DNA of 64,000 bases, from the NCBI RefSeq assembly GCF_008298035.1, contig NZ_CP042910.1, forward strand, positions 7,006,001-7,070,000, read 5' to 3'. Of the stretch, positions 14,391 to 23,577 are shown piece by piece. The notes under the pieces are model-generated. The model worked only from the letters and a program-made list of their open reading frames with translations, made no database searches and was not told the origin of the DNA. The DNA comes from Gimesia maris. GTDB lineage: Bacteria > Planctomycetota > Planctomycetia > Planctomycetales > Planctomycetaceae. A program made the position numbers and the translations under genes. How positions within the stretch are numbered: the first letter of the stretch is position 1; each line of letters opens with the position of its first letter.

Positions 14391-17294
14391 TCAATCGAGA
14401 TAAATCAGTTCGTTGGAATTAATCATGGCCCGACACAGGGCTTCCAGGTCACTGGCGGCAATGAGTGCGCGGGCGGCCTGTTGTTCTTCAGATCGAGGAG
14501 CACGTGAATAGAGTAACTGGAACGCGCGAACAATCTGCTGATCGACGTGTTCCGTGCCCGCATCCTGCCTGAGCCGTGCGGCGAGAAAGCGGGAGAGATC
14601 GAGTGTAAATTGATGGTTCATGAGTGTCAGCGCCTGAAGCGGCGTGGTGGTGGTATTGCGTCGGGGTGCGGCGAAGGCATTATCGGGACAGTCGAAATCT
14701 GTTAACAGATCGACGCGGGCGGCACGGGCATTCTGATGATAGACGGCACGGCGGTAGGTTTCCGGGCCGAACTCTTCGAGAGGTACGTAGGTGGCGACGT
14801 TGTCCTGCAGATATTCATATAAACGAAAGCCGGGACCACCCATTTTGAGGTTCAGTTTTCCGGTGACGGATAACAGGGTGTCGCGAATTTCTTCCCCCGA
14901 CAGACGACGGGGCGGGTACCGCCAGAGCAGGCGCGAATCGGAATCGATGCGGGCGGCGTCTTCGCGGAAGGTACTGGCCTGCTGATACGCTTGCGAGAGC
15001 ATGATCTGTTTCTGAATGTCTTTGAGCCGCCAGTCGTTCTTCTGAATCTGAAGGGCCAGCCAGTCGAGCAGTTCGGGATGACTGGGTTTTGTGCCCATGT
15101 AGCCGAAGTCGCTGGGTGTGGAGACAATACCGGTTCCGAAATGGTAATACCAGAGTCGATTCGCGAGTACGCGCGGCGTGAGCGGGTTGTCTTTGGAAAC
15201 GATCCAACGGGCCAGTTCCAGGCGACGCTGTCCTTGCGGGCTGTTGGCATCGAGCTTGTACCCTTCAGTCACTTTATTGAGTGTGGTCATGCTGGCGGGA
15301 ACGACGGTTTCCCCTTTGCGCTGCGGATTGCCGCCGACGAAGATGTGGAAGGGACCATTGACCTGACTGTGATGCCCCACCCACCAGGAAGGGGGATCGG
15401 GAATGGCGGCCAGCTGGCGATCGACTTCTCTTATCTTTTTATTGAACTCATTGAGCTGACTGCGTTCTTCTACTGTCACTTCCAGATCGTAAAACCGTTT
15501 GCGGCGGTGAGAGGAGCTGACGGGTTTGCGGTTATGGGATGAGGCGACTTCCTGCCAGGTTTTACCGTCGGTCGAAACTTCGAGTTTGTATTCCGCCAGG
15601 AAGGTGGCTTTATAGTTGCTCATGGCGGTGCCGGAGCGGTCACTGGAGAAGACGATCCGATTGATGGTCTGTGGCGTTTTGAGTTCGATGGTCAGATCGG
15701 GGCTGCCGGCGATCCAGCAGGCACCGATTTTTCCGTCAATGGTCAAGCCAACATCGTAGGCTCCGGCAAAGTCGCCGGCGACGCGACTGTTCGCGCCGCT
15801 CGCTTTGCCGCCGTTCCTTGCGAGCGCAACATTCTGCGGCGTATCGCCGGCGGTCCAGACTTCAAATTCATCGACGCGATATCCGGTCATGGCGCGGGGG
15901 TTGGTATCGAGCCCCTGCGAAGTGAGTCTCACATATTTTGCTGTGACGGGCGGGAACGTTTCTTCTACTCCCGTTCGTTTCGCTGGTTCTCGGGTCCACT
16001 CTTTTTCGTACGCGGCGGATTTCTGCTCTGCCCGCTGCTGTATGGTGTTTTCAATTGCGCTTTTCTGTTTCAGCAGTTCTGCTTTTTCTTTTTGCAGTGG
16101 CTGGCGTTTCTGGGTTTGTGCCTGCCGGTCCTGGGGATCGGCAATCACGCGGCTGCCATGCCGGACACCAGCGAATGTAGCGTACAGGCTGTAATAATCC
16201 TGCTGTTTGATAGGATCAAATTTATGATTGTGACAGCGACTGCAGCCGACCGTCAGTCCGAGGAAGGCTTCGCCTGTGGTACGGATCATGTCGTCAATCG
16301 TGTTGGCACGAATCTGGGCGGCCTGCACCGGGTCCTGGTTGCCTACGTTATCGTAAGGACCACAGACGAGGAATGTGCTACCGACGACGACATCGGGGTC
16401 ATTTTTTCCAATCACATCGCCGGCCAGATGTTCGATCACCAGTTGATCAAAGGGTTTGTCTTCGTTGAACGAACGGATGACATAATCGCGGAAGGGCCAG
16501 GCATTGTCGATAATCACGTTGCGTTCAAAACCATTACTCTCGCCGAAACGAACGACATCCAGCCAGTGGCGGCCCCAGTGTTCGCCGTAACGGGGGGAAT
16601 CAAGCAGGCGATCAATGAGCCGTTCGTATGCGTCCGGTGACTGATCTTTTTCGAAGGCGGCAACCTCTTCCGGCGTGGGAGGCAGGCCCGTCAGATTATA
16701 GGTGGCCCGCCTGATCAGTTCTCGTTTTGTGGCGCGCGGTGCTGGTTTGAGATTCTTCTCTTTCAGTTTCGCGAAGATGAACCGGTCGATGGGGCTGGTC
16801 TGCCAGTTGGCGGGTGCGTCTTTGTCTTCGGGGGGAGCTGCCTCTGCCAGGGGTTGCAGGGACCACCAGCTGAGATCCGCCTTGGATTTTTCCTGAAGCG
16901 TGAGACCGGCGGGCCAGGCGGCACCTTCTTTGATCCAGCGGGTGAGCAACGCAATTTGTGCTTTCTTGAGAGGCGGCCCTTCTTTCGGCATGGCGGCCTT
17001 GCCGGTATCGGCGCTGGTGTGAATCACGTCCAGCAGATAGCTTTCCTCAGGCTTGCCCGGCGTCAGGTAACCTGCGTCTTTGATTGACTGCAACGTGGCC
17101 AGGGAGAGATCCCCTTTTTCATTACCCGGATTGTGGCAGCGGATGCAGTGATGGACGAGCAGCGGGGCGATTTCTTTTTCGAAATTGACCTTGGCTGTTG
17201 AGTCCGGGGTGGGTTCAGCCGCCGTAACCAGCAGGCCGAGGACTGTCAAAAACAGGGTGATCAGACAAAATCGAGCGAGAGGAAATTGAGTCAC
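14391..17294 (-). CDS. PSCyt1-DUF1549-DUF1553 planctomycete cytochrome-like protein with discoidin-like insert
   Basis: This is a 967-residue secreted protein, GTG start with AAGGA upstream. Signal peptide residues 10-26. The PSCyt1 domain has the haem motif CIRCH (Cys50, Cys53, His54) and extends to about 125. The DUF1549 (PSCyt2) block spans about 150-370 and includes 'SPRYGEHWGRHWLDVVRFGESNGFERN' and 'GCSRCHNHKFDPI', a second CxxCH. Residues 440-600 form an inserted F5/8-type C (discoidin-like) beta domain ('AKYVRLTSQGLDTNPRAMTGYRVDEFEVW'), a common carbohydrate-binding fold. The DUF1553 (PSD1) block runs from 690 to the end ('RVLANRLWYYHFGTGIVSTPSDFG'). The function is not established; two haem sites suggest electron transfer and the insert suggests glycan binding (inference). 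Confidence 0.92.
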   Translation of the reverse strand: MTQFPLARFCLITLFLTVLGLLVTAAEPTPDSTAKVNFEKEIAPLLVHHCIRCHNPGNEKGDLSLATLQSIKDAGYLTPGKPEESYLLDVIHTSADTGKAAMPKEGPPLKKAQIALLTRWIKEGAAWPAGLTLQEKSKADLSWWSLQPLAEAAPPEDKDAPANWQTSPIDRFIFAKLKEKNLKPAPRATKRELIRRATYNLTGLPPTPEEVAAFEKDQSPDAYERLIDRLLDSPRYGEHWGRHWLDVVRFGESNGFERNVIIDNAWPFRDYVIRSFNEDKPFDQLVIEHLAGDVIGKNDPDVVVGSTFLVCGPYDNVGNQDPVQAAQIRANTIDDMIRTTGEAFLGLTVGCSRCHNHKFDPIKQQDYYSLYATFAGVRHGSRVIADPQDRQAQTQKRQPLQKEKAELLKQKSAIENTIQQRAEQKSAAYEKEWTREPAKRTGVEETFPPVTAKYVRLTSQGLDTNPRAMTGYRVDEFEVWTAGDTPQNVALARNGGKASGANSRVAGDFAGAYDVGLTIDGKIGACWIAGSPDLTIELKTPQTINRIVFSSDRSGTAMSNYKATFLAEYKLEVSTDGKTWQEVASSHNRKPVSSSHRRKRFYDLEVTVEERSQLNEFNKKIREVDRQLAAIPDPPSWWVGHHSQVNGPFHIFVGGNPQRKGETVVPASMTTLNKVTEGYKLDANSPQGQRRLELARWIVSKDNPLTPRVLANRLWYYHFGTGIVSTPSDFGYMGTKPSHPELLDWLALQIQKNDWRLKDIQKQIMLSQAYQQASTFREDAARIDSDSRLLWRYPPRRLSGEEIRDTLLSVTGKLNLKMGGPGFRLYEYLQDNVATYVPLEEFGPETYRRAVYHQNARAARVDLLTDFDCPDNAFAAPRRNTTTTPLQALTLMNHQFTLDLSRFLAARLRQDAGTEHVDQQIVRAFQLLYSRAPRSEEQQAARALIAASDLEALCRAMINSNELIYLD

Positions 17295-17362
17295 AGAGCC
17301 AGTCCTTCAAGTTTTGCTGTCGTATACTAGAAAAGAAAATCACTGAAAAAGTGGTTTGCCGG

Positions 17363-18058
17363 TCAGGACTCCTGACGCTGAAACAGATCACGTTCCAGCC
17401 AGACGGGAGTCTGCTGCAGATGCTCGTGCATGGCTTTGGCGGCTTTGTCGGGGTTGCCCTTGATCAATGCCTGTACGATGCGCAAGTGCTCTGCATTTTC
17501 TTCCATATGTTCGAAATCCTGGTCATTCTGTCGTTTACTGTGGCGAACCTGCCTTAAGGTCTGATGGAGTACCCGATAGCGATTAATTTCCAGCACCAGC
17601 CGCTCGCTGCCACAGGAACGATAAATGAGTTCGTGCAGATAGTCGTCCCACTGTTGTGTCGTTTCGGACCACTCGACGGTTCGTTTTGCTGCTGCCAGCT
17701 CGCGGAAGGTCTGTTCGAGCCGGGCCAGTTCATTAGGCGTGATGTGACCGCAGGCACAGCGGGTGGCTTCGCTTTCCAGGATGCGACGGACCTGACAGAT
17801 TTCGTGCAGTTCCTTCACGCCGAAATTACGGAGCACGGCACCGCGATTCGGAAAGATTTCCACAATGCCGATGCCGGCAAGTTCCACCAGTGCTTCGCGG
17901 ACTGGGGTGGCGCTGACATCCCATTCCCGAGCCAGAGCCTGTACCGTCATGCGCTGATTGGGCTGGTATTCCCCCTGAAAGAACTTGCCGAGCACCTGTT
18001 GTACCAGCGTCTGTCTGCGGGAACCGTGGGTAATCTGTCGGGTGACAACGGTCGCCAT
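17363..18058 (-). CDS. GntR-family (FadR subfamily, FCD domain) transcriptional regulator
   Basis: This is a 231-residue protein from ATG at 18058 (a TTG six codons upstream is weaker). Residues 15-75 form the GntR winged helix with the signature 'MTVQALAREWDVSATPVREALVELAGIGIVEI'. Residues 90-225 form a helical FCD ligand-binding domain, with the metal/ligand residues typical of FadR-like members ('ICQVRRILESEATRCACG', 'DDYLHELIYRSCG'). Members usually sense small organic acids. It is the first gene of a probable three-gene minus-strand operon, 68 bp ahead of the PSCyt1/DUF1549 gene. It may therefore control that pair and its own promoter at 18103-18114. Confidence 0.88.
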   Translation of the reverse strand: MATVVTRQITHGSRRQTLVQQVLGKFFQGEYQPNQRMTVQALAREWDVSATPVREALVELAGIGIVEIFPNRGAVLRNFGVKELHEICQVRRILESEATRCACGHITPNELARLEQTFRELAAAKRTVEWSETTQQWDDYLHELIYRSCGSERLVLEINRYRVLHQTLRQVRHSKRQNDQDFEHMEENAEHLRIVQALIKGNPDKAAKAMHEHLQQTPVWLERDLFQRQES

Positions 18059-18102
18059 GATGGTGCGCTCACTCAAAACGGGGAAACAGGCTCGGGGTCA
18101 GG

Positions 18103-18114
18103 ATTATATATAAT
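18103..18114 (-). promoter_or_regulatory. AT-rich palindrome, likely -10/operator of the GntR operon
   Basis: ATTATATATAAT is a perfect 12-bp palindrome containing TATAAT on both strands, 45 bp upstream of the GntR start. A -35 is not obvious. It may be a regulator site as well as a -10. Confidence 0.4.
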
Positions 18115-18357
18115 TTAACGGTATTCAATACAATAAAGCAAGCGTGATCTGAATTTCTGCCTGACTCTGCTACGACGCCAGGCGGGTTCCGGGATGGTTG
18201 TTTTTGTGATTTTGAGGGGAGAAAACAGCCACGAGTTTGCAGAGGGTCACCGGGATTATTTTGAAATAATGAAAAGATCAGGGAAACCAGCCAGCTTAAT
18301 CAGGGTTAATTGACCTACACAAGTGCTTCTATTTTCTATTAACACAAGTGAGGGCTG

Positions 18358-19374
18358 ATGATGCCACGCTTTGTATCCCGCATTTTGATCGGACTGTTTC
18401 TGCTGGGTCTCGTTACGTACCTGATTCCGGAACCGCAAAAGAGTTCCGCTGAAAACCAGCAGACCAAAAAAGAGGCTCCGATACTGTCAAACATCGCGCC
18501 GCTGCCTAAAGACCTGAAGGTCGTGGAAGATATAGAGTATCGGCCTGGTAACCGACGCGCCTGGAAGTTGGACCTGGTCATGCCTCGTGAACGGAGTGAA
18601 CCCCCCCGTCCTGCAATTATCTTTGTGCACGGTGGTGGCTGGTCGAGCGGCGACAAAGCCCGTGGCATTTTTCGGAGTGGTCCGGTCGAATATGCGAGCC
18701 TGGGTTATGTCTGTATCAGCGTCAATTATCGTCTGGCGGATGAAGATCCGTTCCCAGCGTGCCTGCATGATGTGAAGTGTGCTGTTCGCTGGTTGCGGGC
18801 ACATGCCGATAAATATAATGTCGATCCCAACCGCATTGGCGGATATGGCAATTCAGCAGGAGCTCATCTCGTCAGTCTGCTGGGACTGGTAGACGAAGAG
18901 CAAAAGCTGGAAGGTGACGGTCCCTGGCAGGATCAATCCAGTCTGCTCAATGCCGTCTGTGTCTCCGCGGTCCCGGCCGATTTTGTGAACTGGCCCGGCG
19001 GAATCAGAAACAAACGAACACTTTTCAAGTTGCTGCACTCGAATGATACCGGTCTGGAGGAACTGGCGATTATAGCATCGCCGATCAGCTATGTTAATAA
19101 GCAGGCTCCCCCGTTTCTGGTATTCCAGGGAGCCGGAGACCGGACTGTGGATGTATCCCAGGCAGACAGTTTTGTCGCCGCTTTGAAAGCAGCAGGCGCA
19201 GCAGACATCACGTACCATCGTTATCCGGAAGCAAATCATGATGTCTTCACCAGGAATCGTCGTGAGACCTATCCGGAGATGGAAGCTTTTTTTGAACGCG
19301 TGCTGATGAATCCGCCTGCCAAAACAAAGCCGGCCGACGGGACATACCGCAGCACAACTCCTGCAGCCAGCTAA
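18358..19374 (+). CDS. exported alpha/beta-hydrolase esterase (BD-FAE / COG0657 type)
   Basis: This is a 338-residue protein with two adjacent ATG codons after GTGAGGG. Residues 9-25 form a signal anchor. The oxyanion motif 'HGGGW' is near residue 87, and the nucleophile elbow is 'GYGNSAGAH' (Ser about 165). The acid is in 'GAGDRTVDVSQADSF' and the base in 'EANHDVF'. All parts of a serine-hydrolase triad are present. Relatives hydrolyse ester links on plant polysaccharides or small esters, so the probable role is periplasmic ester removal during polymer breakdown. It stands alone, facing away from the GntR operon. The sequence after residue 325 is a proline-rich tail without structure. Confidence 0.88.
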   Translation: MMPRFVSRILIGLFLLGLVTYLIPEPQKSSAENQQTKKEAPILSNIAPLPKDLKVVEDIEYRPGNRRAWKLDLVMPRERSEPPRPAIIFVHGGGWSSGDKARGIFRSGPVEYASLGYVCISVNYRLADEDPFPACLHDVKCAVRWLRAHADKYNVDPNRIGGYGNSAGAHLVSLLGLVDEEQKLEGDGPWQDQSSLLNAVCVSAVPADFVNWPGGIRNKRTLFKLLHSNDTGLEELAIIASPISYVNKQAPPFLVFQGAGDRTVDVSQADSFVAALKAAGAADITYHRYPEANHDVFTRNRRETYPEMEAFFERVLMNPPAKTKPADGTYRSTTPAAS

Positions 19375-19470
19375 ACCAACCAGATCCCGTTTTCCGGCAA
19401 CGTCTCCCGGGCCATTGGGAACACGCTCAATAGCAGGATCGTTGCGATGGGGAAATGGGTTGCGTTCTAG

Positions 19471-20013
19471 TCAGCGAACTGAAAACGGACGTAATGGTTC
19501 GCCGGTAATCGGGTTCAGACGGGTGGCTTCCGTGACCTTCCACTCGCCTCCCATTTTCTGCCAGGTCAGTTCCCAGCGCGTGGGCTGCTTGCCGGAAACT
19601 CCTCCATACATGGCGGTTCCATTGGCGCGGAAGTGAATGATCGCGACAGAATCTTCCGACTTCATTTGCGTTGAGACATCGGTAATTCTGAGATCATCGT
19701 TCAGCGTCACCAGTGTCAGTGCCAGTTTTACCATATCCTGCAACTGGTTCGCCCGGGGGCTGATGTAACTCAGAGTCGTTTCCTGCTCTTTTTTCTGAAA
19801 GGCATCGATCAGTTGATAGAGGTCGGCTTCGACACGCTCACGTGGTGTGACGATACTCTGTTCGAGCACGTAAAACCCGACCGTCACCAGGACCATCAGC
19901 AGGCTGCCGATCAGAAATTTACCCAGGCGCCGCTGGTACCATAGTATAAACAGGATCGCGGCAATCGCGGAGCAAATCACCATCGGCGGGATCGCGGTTT
20001 CAGTAAACCACAT
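19471..20013 (-). CDS. membrane-anchored unknown protein with NTF2-like C-terminal domain
   Basis: This is a 180-residue protein. Two transmembrane segments (residues 9-25 and 33-50) are followed by a soluble domain of about 125 residues. 'VEADLYQLIDAFQKKEQETTLSYISPRA' followed by beta-strands ending 'WELTWQKMGGEWKVTEATRLNP' resembles the SnoaL/NTF2-like fold by pattern only. It is 21 bp downstream of proB on the same strand, so the two are probably co-transcribed, though a link with proline synthesis is not implied. The function is unknown. Confidence 0.75.
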   Translation of the reverse strand: MWFTETAIPPMVICSAIAAILFILWYQRRLGKFLIGSLLMVLVTVGFYVLEQSIVTPRERVEADLYQLIDAFQKKEQETTLSYISPRANQLQDMVKLALTLVTLNDDLRITDVSTQMKSEDSVAIIHFRANGTAMYGGVSGKQPTRWELTWQKMGGEWKVTEATRLNPITGEPLRPFSVR

Positions 20014-20034
20014 GTGTCAGTCCTTTTACAGTTC

Positions 20035-21189
20035 CTACAGCGCAGGATGGTTTTCCAGAACCGCCAGATTATCCCGATGAATCACTTCGGAGTACGGGAC
20101 GGCTCCCAGTATGGTGGCAATCTGATCCGAACGTCGCATCACTATTTTTGCCAGATCATTCGAATTGTAATTACTCAGCCCGCGGGCGAATTCTTCCCCA
20201 CTGGGACTGACCAGCGTGACGGCTTCGCCACTTTCAAAAGTGCCATCAATCGAACGGATGCCGATCGCCAGCAGAGATTTTCCGCCTTCACGAATGGCTT
20301 TGGTGGCGCCTTCGTCCAGATGAAATTTGCCTTTAGGTCGGATCGTATAACCGATCCAGCGTTTCCAGGCAGAAACAGAAGCCCCCTGCGCCAGAAAGAG
20401 TGTGCCGACATCCTCACCGTTGAGAATCTGATCCAGAATTCCTTCCTGTGTGCCGTTGGCGATAATGACATTTTCTCCGACTGCAGTCGCGGAATGCACC
20501 GCCTGCAGCTTGGATTTCATTCCCCCGGTGCCCAGCGAACTGCTGTCATCGGTGGCGAGAGCCAGTAATTCAGGTGTCCAGTCCTGGACCTGCGAAATAC
20601 GGGCGCTGTCCGGAGATTTCGGATCTCCGTCATATAATCCGTCAACGACGGACAGAATTACGAGCAATGGTTTCTTGACCAGGCTGGTGACCATGGCGGC
20701 GAGATGGTCATTATCGCCGAACTTGATCTCTTTGATACTGACGGTGTCATTTTCGTTGACGATGGGAACAGCACCGTATTCGAACAGAGTGTGTATCGTG
20801 TTACGTACATTGAGGTAACGCGTACGATGCTTGAAATCATTCGCTGTCACCAGCAGTTGCGCCGCATGATAACCGTGCTTTTGCAGGCAGCGGTCATAGC
20901 GGCGGATCAGATGGGCCTGCCCGACGGCGGCGGAGGCCTGCAGGTGTCCCAGATCTTTGGGGCGTTCTTTTAAACCTAGCAATCCCATGCCTGCGCCGAT
21001 GGCACCACTGGAGACGACCACGACTTTGCGACCTGTCAACTTGATTCGGTGGATCTGCTCTGCCAGCGATTCAATCCGCTCGGGATTGAGTGTATCGTCC
21101 GCGCAAGAGAGAACGTTTGTTCCAATTTTAATCACCAGCGTTTCCGCTGTATCAATTATTTCACGTCTGGTTCGACTCACAGTCCGCAC
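20035..21189 (-). CDS. proB: glutamate 5-kinase with C-terminal PUA domain
   Basis: ATP + L-glutamate gives gamma-glutamyl phosphate, the first step of proline synthesis, in the cytoplasm. The protein is 384 residues (family 360-380), GTG start with GGAAAAA upstream. The amino-acid kinase domain (residues 15-270) shows '[11 protein letters not shown]', '[16 protein letters not shown]', 'QLLVTANDF', '[12 protein letters not shown]', '[14 protein letters not shown]', 'DGLYDGDP' and the ATP-site '[12 protein letters not shown]'. A PUA domain occupies about 285-370. No proA is adjacent, so the pathway is not clustered here. The protein can be called with confidence from these blocks. Confidence 0.97.
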   Translation of the reverse strand: MRTVSRTRREIIDTAETLVIKIGTNVLSCADDTLNPERIESLAEQIHRIKLTGRKVVVVSSGAIGAGMGLLGLKERPKDLGHLQASAAVGQAHLIRRYDRCLQKHGYHAAQLLVTANDFKHRTRYLNVRNTIHTLFEYGAVPIVNENDTVSIKEIKFGDNDHLAAMVTSLVKKPLLVILSVVDGLYDGDPKSPDSARISQVQDWTPELLALATDDSSSLGTGGMKSKLQAVHSATAVGENVIIANGTQEGILDQILNGEDVGTLFLAQGASVSAWKRWIGYTIRPKGKFHLDEGATKAIREGGKSLLAIGIRSIDGTFESGEAVTLVSPSGEEFARGLSNYNSNDLAKIVMRRSDQIATILGAVPYSEVIHRDNLAVLENHPAL

Positions 21190-21465
21190 TTTTTCCGGGA
21201 ATCACTAAAAAATTTCAAAGAGGCACTCCCCACCGGGTCCCTATTTCTTAATATTTATATAATATAGAAGTCAGTGGCTGCAGCATAGACACAGGACAGA
21301 GCGAGTCTGGCAGGAAAACAGGGGCGATTTTACCGAAATCGTCTCATTTTTCGTGTCAGCGCCTGATTTTGTCTGTCTCTTCTCGCCAGTCCTGGAACAA
21401 TTTACCGCATAGTTCACCCGGTTCACACTGATTTTGAAACCCTTATTGACGAACTAAGGCATTTT

Positions 21466-23061
21466 ATGTCGGAACTATACCACGAATGTGGCGTTGCAGC
21501 TGTCTACCATCTCCCCAACCGGGAAACCAGTCCGCTGGCCCCGCTGGGATCCCCTGAGAAAACTTCACAACTCATTTCCCGTCTGCTGCTGGATATCCAG
21601 AATCGCGGTCAGCTGGCGGCAGGAATGACCACGTTTAACCCGGCCCGGAACCAGTTGATCGATACCCATAAAGATGTAGGCACGGTTACCGAAGTATTCC
21701 AGTTGAATCACCAGCAGACGTTCAACGCGCTGATGAAGAAATATGAAGGACCTGCCGCAATCGGACATGTGCGGTATGCAACCTGTGGTAAAGATGACCG
21801 CAGTTATGCTCAGCCCTTTGAACGACATCACATTCAGAAATCCAAATGGTTCAGCTTCGGCTTCAACGGCCAGCTGGCGAACTACCAGGACCTGTGTAAA
21901 GAAGTCCTGACCGAGTCTGACTTTCATCTGGCGCGGGAAACCGACACCGAAATCCTGATGCATCTGCTTTCCCAGGAGCTTTCCAAAGAGAACCCCGGTG
22001 AGCTGCACGAGATTCTGGGCACACTCAGCAAGCGACTGGACGGCGCCTACAATATTGTTTTTCTGGACGCGCTGGGCAACATGTTTGTCTCGCGGGATCC
22101 GGTCGGCATTCGCCCGCTGTGCTATGCCTTTGATGGTTCGCTGTTTGCGGCTGCCTCGGAGAGCGTCGCGCTGGCAAACATGGGATTTGATGAGGACCAG
22201 ATCGAAAGCCTGGCGCCCGGTTCCGCGGTCATCATCAAGGATGGCGAACTCTCGATCCGCGAATATGCCAGGCCGACACAGAAAGCCCACTGCTTTTTCG
22301 AATGGATTTATTTCGCGAACGTCTGCAGTACCCTGGATGACCAGAGCGTCTACATCACCCGTAAACGCCTGGGTGAAGAGCTGGCCGAACAGGAAACCGT
22401 GCCCATTGACGATGACACAATCGTGGTTCCCGTGCCCGACACGGCCAAAGCAGCTGCCGACAGTATGGCCTATCATTTAAGCGTGCCCTGCCTGGAAGGA
22501 CTGATTCGTAACCGTTATATCGGCCGTACGTTTATCGAAGGTGCGAACCGTAGTGACAAAGTCCGTGCGAAATACACGCCGCTGCCTGAAGTTCTGGAAG
22601 GCAAACGTGTGCTGCTGGTGGAAGATACCATTGTGCGTTCCACCACAATGAAAGCACTGATCAGCCAGCTGAAAGAACGGGGACGCGCAAAAGAAGTGCA
22701 CGTGCGCGTGGCCTGTCCGCCGATTATCGGTCCCTGTTTTTACGGAATCGACATGTCGACGATCAACGAACTGTTTGCTCCCCGGTTCCTGGATGGGGGC
22801 GATATGACCCCCGAAGTGGAAAAAGCAATGGCTGCTGCCATTGGAGCCGACAGTCTGAAATATCTGCCGAAAGAATCGATCGCACGCGCCGTTGGTCTGC
22901 CCGGAACATCGCTCTGCCAGGCCTGTATCGATACGACCTACCCCACAGACGCAGGTCGGAAACTGTATCAGATCGCCGTTGATAATTCTCAGAATGAAGA
23001 CCGCGATTCCGATTCTCACCGGACCTACGATGTCACTCCTCCCACGCCGGTTCGCTCCTGA
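21466..23061 (+). CDS. purF: amidophosphoribosyltransferase-like protein (PurF family, divergent)
   Basis: This is a 531-residue protein with an N-terminal class II glutamine amidotransferase domain. The catalytic Cys8 in '[10 protein letters not shown]' lies behind a short N-terminal extension, as in the Bacillus-type enzyme that is trimmed to expose Cys. 'GHVRYAT', '[11 protein letters not shown]', '[10 protein letters not shown]' and 'CFFEWIYFA' follow. The PRTase part has '[16 protein letters not shown]' and the PRPP loop '[14 protein letters not shown]'. Cys residues near the end ('CFYGID', 'SLCQACID') match the iron-sulfur ligands of that enzyme class. Normal role: PRPP + glutamine gives phosphoribosylamine. 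Differences from classical PurF (NGQ for NGN, 'QNRGQLAAG' for 'QHRGQESAG') make a paralogue with another nucleotide-sugar substrate possible. Confidence 0.85.
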   Translation: MSELYHECGVAAVYHLPNRETSPLAPLGSPEKTSQLISRLLLDIQNRGQLAAGMTTFNPARNQLIDTHKDVGTVTEVFQLNHQQTFNALMKKYEGPAAIGHVRYATCGKDDRSYAQPFERHHIQKSKWFSFGFNGQLANYQDLCKEVLTESDFHLARETDTEILMHLLSQELSKENPGELHEILGTLSKRLDGAYNIVFLDALGNMFVSRDPVGIRPLCYAFDGSLFAAASESVALANMGFDEDQIESLAPGSAVIIKDGELSIREYARPTQKAHCFFEWIYFANVCSTLDDQSVYITRKRLGEELAEQETVPIDDDTIVVPVPDTAKAAADSMAYHLSVPCLEGLIRNRYIGRTFIEGANRSDKVRAKYTPLPEVLEGKRVLLVEDTIVRSTTMKALISQLKERGRAKEVHVRVACPPIIGPCFYGIDMSTINELFAPRFLDGGDMTPEVEKAMAAAIGADSLKYLPKESIARAVGLPGTSLCQACIDTTYPTDAGRKLYQIAVDNSQNEDRDSDSHRTYDVTPPTPVRS

Positions 23062-23099
23062 CGGTCTGCTTAGAATTCAATAAAGGAATATACGGTCCT

Positions 23100-23498
23100 A
23101 TGTCTGCCTCGCATGAGATAGAAATCCGCGTCCGCTATAACGAAACGGACGCGATGGGTTTTCTGCATCATGGAAATTACTTCACGTATTTTGAAATGGG
23201 TCGCACGGAACTCTTCCGCTCGCAGGGTGGCAACTATCGCGAAATGGAAGAGAAAGGTTACCTGCTGGTGGTCGCAAAGATCGAATGCAAATACCGTCTG
23301 CCCGCCCGCTATGATGATGTACTGACACTGCGAACCACGCTGGAGAGAGTGACCGGTGCCAAGCTGGAACACAAGTATGAACTGTTTCGCGACGGCGCGA
23401 GTGTCGCTGTGGCACACAGCGTGATTGCCTGTGTCGACCGAGAAGGTAATATCCAGCGCATGCCCGCAGCGATGGAGCAACTGGGTACGGAGAGTTAA
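23100..23498 (+). CDS. acyl-CoA thioesterase of the 4HBT / YbgC hot-dog family
   Basis: This is a 132-residue protein, the usual length of single hot-dog-fold thioesterases. The active-site signature is 'RVRYNETDAMGFLHHGNYFTYFEMGRTE', with the catalytic Asp in NETDAMG, followed by 'CKYRLPARYDDVLTLRTTLERV'. It should hydrolyse small acyl- or aroyl-CoA thioesters in the cytoplasm. It starts 38 bp after the purF-like stop on the same strand and is perhaps co-transcribed. Relatives sit in many contexts, so the neighbour gives little help with substrate. It has no signal peptide. Confidence 0.9.
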   Translation: MSASHEIEIRVRYNETDAMGFLHHGNYFTYFEMGRTELFRSQGGNYREMEEKGYLLVVAKIECKYRLPARYDDVLTLRTTLERVTGAKLEHKYELFRDGASVAVAHSVIACVDREGNIQRMPAAMEQLGTES

Positions 23499-23577
23499 CG
23501 GGCTCTGTTTTGAGTCTGGTGAATGTGAACACGAACCCTGGTGTTGAATTGCACCCCACCCGCTCGCAGTGAAGAGA

